A stretch of 64,000 nt of DNA, from NCBI RefSeq assembly GCF_001641265.1, contig NW_020167525.1, positions 412,501-476,500 of the forward strand, written 5' to 3'. Positions 53,607 to 62,943 of the stretch are shown one piece after another (positions within the stretch are counted from its first letter, which is position 1; each line of letters begins with the position of its first letter). The notes beneath the pieces were generated by a model that did not search any database, was not told where the DNA came from, and saw nothing but the letters and a program-made list of their open reading frames with translations. The position numbers and the translations under genes are program-made. The DNA comes from Pseudogymnoascus destructans. Lineage: Eukaryota > Ascomycota > Leotiomycetes > Thelebolales > Thelebolaceae.

Positions 53607-55439
53607 ATGGCAACCTCTCCAAATAAATCAAGAAATGAGGAATTGGAAGTCAGCGAAATGGGCAAGCCTGAGAATCACCAAGGCAAATTGAAGATGTCGG
53701 ACTTTGAGGACTTGCGGGCGTTGTGGACACGAGTCTTCCGAATGTCTCGAGAGCAACGGGAGGATCTCTTTCAACCCATCAAATGGGAGTTCATGACACT
53801 TGTGATGCATGAGAACGGTGAAGGCGAACGGATTGAAAACCAAGAGAATGGAAGAAAACTGGCTGAAAACCGCAGCACTGGGATTCGGAAGTGCACCATC
53901 CAGTGGCTTGAGATTCTGGAGTTACTATGGGAAGTTGAGGTGTGGAAACGAGGGAAATTTGAAGAAAAGATGGGGAAGGGTGATCGGGAAGAGTATGCAG
54001 ATCTAATGAGCTGGAGGGATGCTCGGGACAGATTGCTGCGTAGGGGGCAATGGGAGGCAGAGGATGAGCATAGCTCAGAGACACAAGGAATGTCAGCGAT
54101 GGAGAACCTTGAGAAGTGGGCGTACGCGAGCATGGCCATGACACAGGGTCCATGTCAGGAAAAGGATGAGGCAGGAGGAGAGTCGGGGAGAGAGGGTGAG
54201 GTGTCACAAGGAGATGAGGAGTCACAAGGAGATCATGAGGAAGACATACCCGATGCATCTGAAATTGATTTGGATGAGTTTGAAAGGTGGGATTTCCAAA
54301 CCACCCGCGCGACAGACGAGGGAGCGATGTCAATCCGCGCAGTTCCGTCGAAGAAAAGAAAATGGCCGGAATTTCGGGAAGTTCTCAAAGAGGCACGCAC
54401 AGTCTCTGAGTTGAAGGTGGATATGTCAGTCTCGATACTTCCGCAGAGAGACCGACCCATTCCCCAGGCAACTGATCTAAAGCCCGAAATGGGAAATTTT
54501 ATCACTACTCGGCCACAGAAGTTGACGCATGGGGCAAAGAACCCTCACAAGAAACCTCCTACTCAGGCGCAAAGGGAGCTCATGTTTCCTCCAATCGATC
54601 CCAGCTCCATCCCAGAAGAGAAGAGGCTTGATGTGCTTGAAGTATTGAAGATCGGTCGAGACATCGTGGTCGCTCCGCGAAAGAAGAAAGGAGAGGCATT
54701 CGGCAAAACCGCTGGGTACCTACGACACTGCGCTGCGCCATATGCATACACATACCGGGGGCATTTGAGGCAGCCATATTGGCAGTACCGGAAATCGCTA
54801 GACAAGAATGGGGATGAAATATTATCAGAGGAGAGGGCGAGAATTCTGTGTTTGGGTATGGAGGACACACACGAAGATCTCCCATACACAATCAACAGCA
54901 AGGGCAAAGTGTACCAAAGGGCCCCGAAGGATTTCCTCCCAAGCAGAGATATGAATGGCAAATTTGTTCCGCGGCCAGCTGGCGTCTCACCGGTGATGCA
55001 CACATTCTCTCAAGTGCAAGGACTGGCTGCTGCAATCGAAGGTGTGAGTGGAGAGTTTGATCTGAGAAAGATAACGGGGAAAGAATTAGGAATGAAGCGG
55101 ATTCAGGCTGTCCGAAAGGAGGTACTCAACCTTGCGGCACAAACTGTTGTGGATCAAGGAAGAGCATTGCGAGCTCAACAACAAGTTCCGGCGTTGGTTC
55201 AGAGAGAGGCACGACGGCTGGTGAAAAAGGCGATGGAGGAAAGGGATTCAGAGATTAAGAAGTTGAAGGATCGGATCCGTGACAATGTTCATCAAAGTCA
55301 GAAGGAAATGGAGGAGTTGGTCTCGTCTTTTGAGGAGATCATCGAACAAGAAGCAGTCGAGAATATACGGTTAGGAAACGAGAATCAGATGCTAAGGGCG
55401 CAGACTGGTATGGCTGACAGGGTGAACGAATTGGCTTGA
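53607..55439 (+). CDS. ORF3, unknown protein of LTR retrotransposon
   Basis: 610 residues from the ATG at 53607 (MATSPNKSRNEELEVSEMGK); an upstream non-ATG extension adds 37 codons. No family recognised. Residues about 25-180 are charged and helical with several Trp (WTRVFRMSREQRED, IQWLEILELLWEVEVW). Residues 185-240 are very acidic and low complexity. The central part is basic and Pro rich (THGAKNPHKKPPTQAQRELMF). A possible compact domain follows (TAGYLRHCAAPYAYTYRG, PYWQYRKSL). The last 90 residues form a strong coiled coil (KKAMEERDSEIKKLKDRI... EELVSSFEEIIEQEA). No signal peptide or membrane segment, so it is not a retroviral-type envelope. Its place after integrase and its intact frame in a young element suggest it matters to the element. 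Confidence 0.85.
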   Translation: MATSPNKSRNEELEVSEMGKPENHQGKLKMSDFEDLRALWTRVFRMSREQREDLFQPIKWEFMTLVMHENGEGERIENQENGRKLAENRSTGIRKCTIQWLEILELLWEVEVWKRGKFEEKMGKGDREEYADLMSWRDARDRLLRRGQWEAEDEHSSETQGMSAMENLEKWAYASMAMTQGPCQEKDEAGGESGREGEVSQGDEESQGDHEEDIPDASEIDLDEFERWDFQTTRATDEGAMSIRAVPSKKRKWPEFREVLKEARTVSELKVDMSVSILPQRDRPIPQATDLKPEMGNFITTRPQKLTHGAKNPHKKPPTQAQRELMFPPIDPSSIPEEKRLDVLEVLKIGRDIVVAPRKKKGEAFGKTAGYLRHCAAPYAYTYRGHLRQPYWQYRKSLDKNGDEILSEERARILCLGMEDTHEDLPYTINSKGKVYQRAPKDFLPSRDMNGKFVPRPAGVSPVMHTFSQVQGLAAAIEGVSGEFDLRKITGKELGMKRIQAVRKEVLNLAAQTVVDQGRALRAQQQVPALVQREARRLVKKAMEERDSEIKKLKDRIRDNVHQSQKEMEELVSSFEEIIEQEAVENIRLGNENQMLRAQTGMADRVNELA

Positions 55440-55651
55440 GTTTGGAATGAGATTGCTTGAATTGGTCTGCCGAATGAGGACTTTTGTGGGATCTTCGTGA
55501 GCTGGTTTCTTGCGGAGGCTGGTCCCACTCAGGATGAAGCTGTGGGATGGACAATCGGCATATGGAGCTGATATTGCTTTGCGCGATTGAGTCACAGTTT
55601 GCTATGGTTAGGGCATGGTTATAGGGCTACGAAGCTCAGAAGATGGAACCC

Positions 55652-55665
55652 CAGGAGGGGGTGGG
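55652..55665 (+). promoter_or_regulatory. Polypurine tract
   Basis: AGGAGGGGGTGGG directly before the 3' LTR; the site for plus-strand priming. Confidence 0.8.
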
Positions 55666-55800
55666 TGTACAGTATTTGCTTAGTCACCAGAAACACGATT
55701 AGGCGAGGCAGGATCATTATGGCCTGAGCTCCAACAGTAGATAGAAGAATAACATCATCATCGCCTCATATTGATACGGCCCATACCTGGATGCGTGACA
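55666..55800 (+). repeat. 3' LTR, 135 bp
   Basis: Identical to 44340-44474. Followed by GCAG, the target duplication. Confidence 0.95.
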
Positions 55801-56283
55801 GCAGCATCCTCAGGGCGGCCCGTTATAGAGTTTAGCGGACCTTGGTAATGCATTAACTCTCCATGGACACTAACCATTCTCACGCCTCGATTACCACCTG
55901 TAATGCTGTCTAAACGGCTGTCCTCTGAGAAGCTACAGGACGTTAAAGCCAGCGTTGTTGTAGGCCTTAATATTCTTGCGAATGGAGGTAGCATCTGGAG
56001 CGTCCGAAACATATAAACATGTAATATAAGGGGGCGGCTTCTGTAATGGGTAGGAATCTGGAACTGCTCCATCTAAACAGCACTTCTTTCCAAAAAACGG
56101 ACCATCCCTATCAGCCCGAACCTTCGACCCTATAAAGAACATTGCACCACAGAATCGACACTCGTTATCCATACGACCGGTAAAGTGTGGGGGTGTTAAA
56201 GAGTTGTAACTGAACAAGTAACTCAAGTAGTGTAACGGCCGCCTCGTGGGCGAGGGCGGAAGTCTGAAGCGGGCCGCCAGCAA
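55801..56283 (-). pseudogene. Helitron 2 N-terminal region
   Basis: From 56283 on the minus strand: a Cys-rich opening (CRFCGAMFFIGSK...GKKCCLDG) and PPPYITCLYVSDAPDATSIRKNIKAYNNA, then stops, then MHYQGPLNSITGRPEDA ending at the LTR element. It matches the order seen in Helitron 1 (GRAFRKEIREYNNAL... IFHYQ). 56284-56560 shows no gene. Confidence 0.85.
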
Positions 56284-56576
56284 CTACACTTAACACACAC
56301 TTGACGCGGTGAGGAATCAAACGAATCCGGGCTGTTAATAGCAACAGCCACATTAGCAACAGACATGATGAAGCTATTCTATAGGCCAGGAAGCAGGCAG
56401 ATGAAGCGTTATGCCATAAGAAAAAGGAGAGTAAAAGGAGAGTAACGGGCACGGGTCGCTACTGAAAACGGGCCGCCCTTTACAAATCACAAATATAGGA
56501 AAAAGTTGGTGGTCCCTTATCGGCGGTCACGTGTCAGCACATTTTACGATAACTGCTGTAGTATATTATAGACATT

Positions 56577-57108
56577 GTGCGGAGCCTAAATCAGGTTCTC
56601 CGCATCGACCGGGAGCTCCCAATTGTGGAGCTCCTTGATGCCATCTGGCATCGAGTGATGGAGAAGCGGGGGCAGAGGTTGCTAGCAGCAACCTCTGCCA
56701 TTACTGAGGGCCGGTTGACGACTCTGTTCGTCGACGCTAGGATTGAGGAGGGGAGAGAATTGGCCCGGAGCAACCGGGTCCAGATCTTTTCCCCAACAAC
56801 GGGGAGGGTGGTGCAGCCAGACGGCACCATCTACCTTGTTGATACGTTATCAGTGTAATGGCATCCCTTGCGGGCATGCTATGACACTGATCTTCGCTGG
56901 AGGGGGGCAATTAGCCCCCTTTCTCCCTGTTACAATGTCAGCTGCCCAATGGGCAGCTGCCTATGTTGTTCCTCTTACTCCGATTGATATATCGGAGCTG
57001 GAGGTTAATGCGCAGGACCCGTGTGATCCTCTTGTTGTCCGCTCTCGCTGCGGAACCTGCGGCGAGGCAGGGCACAATGCCCGGCGCTGTCGCCAGCCTC
57101 ATCAATGA
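56577..57108 (+). pseudogene. Mutator-like transposase C-terminal fragment
   Basis: 56577-56858 reads LRIDRELPIVELLDAIWHRVMEKRGQR and GRVVQPDGTIYLVDTLSV; after a frame change near 56850 it continues YQCNGIPCGHAMTLIFAGG, a SWIM-type C-x-H core, and ends with a CCHC knuckle CGTCGEAGHNARRC. SWIM fingers and a terminal knuckle are the usual C-terminus of fungal MULE transposases. The catalytic DDE part is absent. It belongs to the same family as 33222-33592. Confidence 0.8.
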
Positions 57109-57179
57109 GGTTGGCGAGCACAACTGGCCGTTATGGCTGTTCTTGGTAGGGGGGGGTTACGGAGGACTACGGCTTGGGG

Positions 57180-57290
57180 GGACTGGAGACTGGGGGGTTA
57201 CAGGGTATATAGATCTTTTTAAAACATACAGGGTATATCGATCTTTTTACGCGTTGTACGGGGTATATGGATCTTTTGCCCTATAATTAT
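57180..57290 (+). repeat. MULE end with triple subterminal repeat
   Basis: Three copies of a GGGTATATnGATCTTTT unit, the last running into GCCCTATAATTATG. The inverse of this end is AGGGCAAAAGATCC...TATACCC, like the termini of the MITE at 13523. Confidence 0.75.
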
Positions 57291-57701
57291 GCAGGTATAT
57301 TTTTAAACATATGACGAGATAAACAAATAAAACACTCGATATGATACTAATCAAATTAATTCATGGAAAGTCCTGTGGATTTTACCAACATGACATCGAA
57401 AACATAAACAATCGTAATAAATCAACAGATGATACTCCCGTGACCATTCTGATCGCCATTCGTCCCACGTTATATCCCTCACTTCCCAAGATCCAGCGGA
57501 GCAGCCACCCCAATTGGCCCGACCCAGTTGCCCCGTCAACATAGCGCACATCACCATAAACACCCCGTCTCTTAGAACACACCGACCCCCAATATAACCC
57601 CGATAAACCACGACAATCGACACCGACCAAAAACCAACTCGACATCAATGAAAAATCGCGACATAAACAACTAACCTTACGAGAAAGCAAACACAATAAT
57701 C
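57291..57701. other. Promoter region of BRCT gene
   Basis: AT-rich, no repeat or gene recognised; probable promoter and 5' UTR of the gene at 57702. Confidence 0.5.
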
Positions 57702-60700
57702 ATGGATCCCGAGGCCTCGCCACCAAAGCGCGTCACCCGCGCGCGCGCGGCCGCCAAGAAGGCCCCAGATAATGGCGTCAAGGTCGCTACTGCCGCGGCG
57801 AAGGCGAAAGCGACGCGTACGATGCCGGCTGCGATGACGAAGCGGAAGACCAGGGCTGATGAGGCTGCCAACGACGACAACAACAACGAGGATGAGCTGA
57901 CAGCTCCTGAGCCAGAGAAACCGAGAGCAACGAGGGGACGACCGAGGAAAGCTGCCATGGTGCAGGCGGAACCGGAGCCGGAGGTGGAGAAGGAGGTTAT
58001 GGTAGTGGTGCCAAAGACGAGAGGGAGGCCGAAGAAGGTCGTCGAGGAGAATGAGATTGAGGCTGCACCGGCAGTGGAAGCTCCGAGGACAAGAGCTAGA
58101 GGGAGGAAGGTGGCCGTAGCCGATGAACATGCACCACCTGTTTCCGAAGCACCAAAGAAGATAGTCAGAGGCCGCCAGGCAACCGTCACAAAGCCGACAG
58201 CTGCACCGAAGAAGTCTGTCAAGTTCCAGGATACAGCGGAGCTGGACAAGGAGAATGCCATTCCTACAACGAAGGGCAAAGCGCCAGTGGCTACGGTTAC
58301 TGGTCTTAGGGCCAAGCCGGTGCGGAAACCTGCTGCTGCACCTCGAGTGACACGCGGGCGCGCCAGAGCGACTTCTGAATCAGACCAGGCGAAGCCAAAG
58401 TCTCCGCTCAGCCCGAAGAAGGTGACACAGGTTGCTGTTGCAAAGGATGTGAGCTCTGACGATGAGCTTGCCACGATGGAGAAGACGCCGATGAAACCTC
58501 TGATAAAGAGCCCGATGAAGCCACGGACCAATATCCTCAGCTCAGCCAAAAGGCTCGATTTCACGACATCGATTGTGGCGAACCGTGCTGTTACTGCACC
58601 ACAAGATTTCACCTCGTCAATGATGGCTAGCCCTGCTAGAAGAATACCACAGAGCCCGTGGAGAGAGACTTTGGGAGGATCGCCGAAACGGACTGGGCTT
58701 GGAGAGGCTGTGCGGTCACCTTTCAAGTCTTCCATGCCACCTCCTTCATCTACGAAGCCGTCGTTCAAAGCTTCTCTTCTTCAATCACCAGCGAAGCGTC
58801 CGCCGTCCCCAACGAAGATCTCGGCTGGAGGATCGCCGACCCGTACAGCCTCGGGAAATTTGTTCAACGCGACACCAAAGCCCAACACTTTCAGCATCTC
58901 GAGGTTCACGACGCCACGGACGTTGACCAAGAGTGCGTTCCGCCCCGGTAGAGTACCGTTCAGCAGCGTTGTGAAGCCGGCTACTGAGTCCAGGCTGCTT
59001 GGAAAGGACCAGGCACCTGCGGATGGGGCCAGTATTAAGCCGTTCCCAGGACGACTGTCTGCTGTGTTGCCAAGACACGCTGACCCGACAATGGATGAGG
59101 CCGAAGTGCCTGCTGGTTCCACCACTCCAAAGAGCCCAGTTGATAACGCCGAGGAAGTTAAATTTTCCCTCAACGTTTTGGTTCAGGAGAGTACGACCAT
59201 GGATTGCGCTGATGACGTGGCGGCAATGGTTGTAGAAGAGCTACAGAGCACCACACCATCCGTTTCTCCATCTTCATATAGCATTGGTAGCTTCGGCCTT
59301 CGTCCTGATAAAGAAGACCCGTTCCAGGATTCGGACTCTGAAGATGAGCTGGCGTCTGCGTCACCACTTTATTCCCCGAGTCCCATCGGCGCATTGAAGA
59401 TGTCTTTCAAGGACTTCGCAATGCTCTCGACTCCGAAGAAACTCTCCTTTGGCGAGAAGACTCCTGTTGCTAAGAGCTCGGCGCAGATTGGCTTCACACC
59501 TTTGGCTAAGCAGTTGGATAGCTGGATGACGCCGGTTGACCCACAGCCGGAAATTGTGCAGGAAGAATATGAGGAGGAGCCGGAGCTAGTTGTAACTCCG
59601 AATGTCGAGGAGCAAGCCGCTGAGCAGTCACCTGTGCCAACCAGCTTTTTCGAAGATGAGATGATTGTTCGAGAGGAAGCAGATATTGAATCTGAGCACG
59701 ACCTGAAGGAGCAAGTTTCGGAGGCCGTCGAATTAACACCGGCTGAGGTCGAATCCGAGAATGAGCCGGAAGACGAAGTCATCGGTGTCCTCGAGTTTGC
59801 AGCGGCTGAGCCAGAGCCTGAGCACGGCCTGGAGGATACAGTCATGGAAGCAATTGAGTTTGCGCCGGCTGAGCTAGACGACGAAGATTTGGCTCTTGCT
59901 GCTGAAGCTGATGAACTGTCATTGATCGAAGAGGAAAACGCCAATTCGAATGATGTCCTTGACCTCGGTACCTATGCTGTTGAGGATGAGGCCGTGTCAG
60001 AGGCGAGCCAGGAGTATGGCGATGAGAATATGGTTCCAATTGATCCGGAATTGTTGACTCTTGGCGAGCAAGTTGTTCTAGAACAGCATCAGGAGCCAAG
60101 CGTTGAAACCGTGTCAAATGTTGTCCCAGAAACTGAGGTTGAAGAGCACCATTCTACTTCCCTCTCCCGCCGTGCGGACCTGCGGTCTGCCAATCCATTC
60201 ACACCAGCCAGACCTACCATCGGAAGGTCGTTTCATACCGTTTGCAAAGTCCCCTTGAAGGCAGAAGGTGCTGAGTCGCCTATCAAACCATCGCCAAGAA
60301 AGCGTCCAGCATCAGCATCGCGCGTTACGGCACACAGAACAGCACCACCTCCACCTACTATCGTCTGCCATGATGAATCCTCAACACCAGTTGCATCCAC
60401 TAACTGGTCGACGTCAGCTACGCCAACCCGAACACCTCGCCGTGACCTAGACAACAGGGTCCTCAGAGGCGCCGTTGTCTACGTCGACGTACATACCAGC
60501 GAGGGCGCCGATGCTAGCGCCGTATTTGTCGAGCTGTTGACCCAGATGGGCGCGAAGTGCGTGAAGAGCTGGGGCTGGAAGCCCAACACCATGAGCCCAC
60601 CCGGAGGAGTGATTAGCCCTGAGACAGCGGAGTCTGCTAAGGTTGGGATTACGCATGTGGTGTTCAAAGACGGCGGAAAAAGGACACTGGAGAAGGTGCG

Positions 60701-61382
60701 GGAAACCAACGGAGTTGTGCTCTGTGTCGGCGTTGGATGGGTTTTAGAGTATGTATTCCTACTTCTTCTAATGCATAATACATTTACTAACTAATACAGT
60801 TGCGAGCGCATGGACCAATGGCTTGACGAGAGCCCATACTCAATTGATACCGCCATTGTTCCCCGTGGCGGCAACCGTCGCCGTAAGTCTATGGAGCCAC
60901 GCGCTCTAGCCAACATGAACGGCACTCTGGTCTCCACCCCCGGTCGCGCATCGTCAAAAGAGCCTACTGCCCCCGCTACCGCGCGCCCCGCGCGAATTGG
61001 CCGTAGGGAGAGCACACAATGGATCCGCACGCCCCGCAGCGCAGAAGCAGCGACCAGCACTCAAGACCAAGACGTCGAGATGAACGACTACACCATGGCG
61101 GAGCTGAGCCCGCTCCCAACCACCCCCAGCGCGGAGGCTCTAAGTATGTATGCCGAGCATATCCTCGATAACGAGGGTAGAGTGGAGGAGACGCCGTATT
61201 ATAGCGGTAGAGAGAAGGAGGAGCTGGTTATGCGGACCATGCCGGCGAACAAAATGGTCGTTCGTGATCAGGACGGACCGTCACAGATGGGGAGTGAGGC
61301 ACTGATGCAGAGGCTCATGATGGCGAGGAGGAAGAGCTTGCAGTGGGCTCCCAAGGTGGGGAGTCCATTGGCGAGGCAGTAG
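57702..61382 (+). CDS. BRCT-domain chromatin protein with AT-hooks
   Basis: Two exons, 57702-60748 and 60800-61382, with a 51-bp intron (GTATGT donor, ACTAAC branch, TACAG acceptor); 1209 residues. The N-terminus is basic with AT-hook cores (ATRGRPRKA, KTRGRPKKV), which bind AT-rich minor groove. DKENAIP near residue 184 is a KEN box, a degradation signal read by APC/C. The middle is disordered, with many S/T-P sites (SPKK, TPMK, SPTK) suited to cyclin-dependent kinase, then a long acidic region. A BRCT domain spans about residues 925-1030 (LRGAVVYVDVH...MGAKCVKSWGWKP...GVGWVLDCERMDQWLDESPY); the intron splits it just after the signature Trp. The layout recalls fungal microcephalin-like BRCT proteins of cell-cycle and DNA-damage control. 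Intact. Confidence 0.92.
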
Positions 61383-62786
61383 AGGATGTTATATGTTTTG
61401 GGGCGCAGATTGGACATGGGTTGGGGATGGACACCGTGGAGTTGTATTTCTTGAGCTTTTCACTGGGGCGGTTTCATTGCTTTGAGGTGCTTACTTTTCG
61501 GGATGGGGCGATTGATTTTACGTATATACCTTTTCGTCGGAACGTTCATTGCCGATTGAGGTTATATTTCCAACACCGGAAGCTAAATGCGCATTTGTGA
61601 TACAGGCTAGGCTGGCACATGCTTATTTTCTACCTTACCAGCGCACAGGCCAAATCCATTACGGTGGCCATACTGTATGGCTACCGTAATGGTCGGCGCG
61701 ATCGTCGCACTGGAGCGACGGTATAATCGCCGCTCTAATACTAACGGTGTATTGAACCGCCCGTAGGCGGCGACCGTGCCCTCAGTCTGGGATGTATGGC
61801 CGGCGCGACGGGTTTTGGATTTAATACTGTAGTTGTAATAGTACTGTAATTGTGAACCACCACCGCCGCCGGCCATAATCCGTAGATGCCTCGCCATAGT
61901 ATGACGACGGCAATGCTGCCATAATTCTGTGTGGACGCCGTCATGGTGGCCAGATCCGTATCCAAACGGTGTTTTTAGCGAAGCCGTGGCGGCAAGTTCA
62001 CGATGGTCATCAAGAAACGCAGAAATCCCGGTATAATACTGTATATTCCTACTCTATATATCCAGCCCCGATCCATGGCCCCGTCCAAAGTAGAGGTGCG
62101 ACTATTCCAAAGTCGCACCAACCACCAACCAGCCCTCCAGACGTCCACTGCCTCCTCTGGCCTAGCGCTCCAGGCCTTGATCCTATCCCGAATCCAATGT
62201 CAGCTCCCAGCTCCCAGCCCTCGCCGTATCCTCTAGTGTATGTGTTTATGGGTGGAAGTTACTATCCAGCCAAGTCCGCCGGCCCAAGGTTGCTCTGTCG
62301 GGGGTGATATCCAAGGTATTGCCGAGCTATTGTGTTTGTTTCGTATCGCCAGTCTTTGGTAAGGGTGTGGTTGTTAGTCGGAGACAGAAGAGCGTCGAAA
62401 GCTAGATATATCCACATTAGTTTGGCACTGTTCTAGATGGATCCAGATATCAGTTAGTGGTTTGTGATGAAGGGGAACGCAGACCTACCTAGTAGATCTG
62501 TGCCCGAGTTGTGGATGGGCTGCTGGAAGTTCTTGGCCGAAGCAGGAACGAGCGGAGGAAAAGAAGAGGAAAAGAAGAGGCTGACGAGAAGCTGTACTTA
62601 CCTTGTGTGAAGCTGGCATAATGTTAGCAGCCACGAAGAGCACGACACAGAAGGAAACTCCAATGTGAAAACATTAGAAAGAAGCTGCTAAAGTAGCACG
62701 GAAAACAGGAAGAAGAAACGGAAGAAATAGACAAATTTGAAATAGATAAACGAACCAAATACCAACCGTTAAACGAGTGTGATCAT
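61383..62786. other. Intergenic with hairpin-forming palindrome
   Basis: Downstream of the BRCT gene. 61657-61691 is an interrupted palindrome with 16-nt arms (CATTACGGTnGCCATA). Around 61700-61760 are GCGACGG/CCGTC words in both orientations. No gene was recognised. Confidence 0.5.
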
Positions 62787-62943
62787 CAGTGTTCGGCGGA
62801 TCGTATCCGGATCTGATCCTGAGCCCTCACGGGTAAGATCATGATCCGTCTGAGGTCTGACGGATAGATACGGGTTATATCCGGATCTTCAGGATAATGA
62901 GGCTTAAAATATAAAAATAGAATAGATAAAATAACTTATATAA

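Larger units (their letters stand above)
44340..55800 (+). mobile_element. 11.46-kb Ty3-like LTR retrotransposon with third ORF
   Basis: Order: 5' LTR (44340-44474), primer-binding site, long leader, gag-protease ORF, -1 frameshift site, pol ORF (RT-RNase H-integrase), 1.07-kb spacer, ORF3, polypurine tract, 3' LTR (55666-55800). The LTRs are 135/135 identical and a 4-bp GCAG target duplication is present (44336-44339 and 55801-55804); removing the element restores the Helitron frame (PEDAAFNQ). There are no stops or shifts in any of the three long frames. The domain order PR-RT-RH-IN places it with Metaviridae/Ty3, but very short LTRs, great length and an extra ORF are unusual. It is the youngest element of the window. 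Confidence 0.95.
36246..56300 (-). mobile_element. Helitron 2 nest, about 20 kb
   Basis: A minus-strand Helitron whose coding runs 56283-55801, 44339-43543 and 39313-36282. It is interrupted by the 11.46-kb LTR retrotransposon (44340-55800) and the hAT element (39314-43534). Both insertions have target duplications that restore the Helitron frame when removed. The Helitron termini themselves were not identified. Confidence 0.85.

Noticed and set aside
53607..55439. ORF3 as an envelope protein
   Set aside because: No signal peptide, membrane segment or Cys-rich ectodomain; the protein is charged, acidic and coiled-coil.
44340..55800. 135-bp duplication of Helitron sequence at both ends of a large insert
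   Set aside because: The repeats start TG, end CA, and are followed or preceded by a primer-binding site and a polypurine tract; they are the LTRs, and the true duplication is the 4-bp GCAG.
57677..58768. 363-codon minus-strand frame opposite the BRCT gene
   Set aside because: It is antisense to the AT-hook and S/T-P-rich region; composition is Ser/Ala rich without a domain, so it is a shadow.
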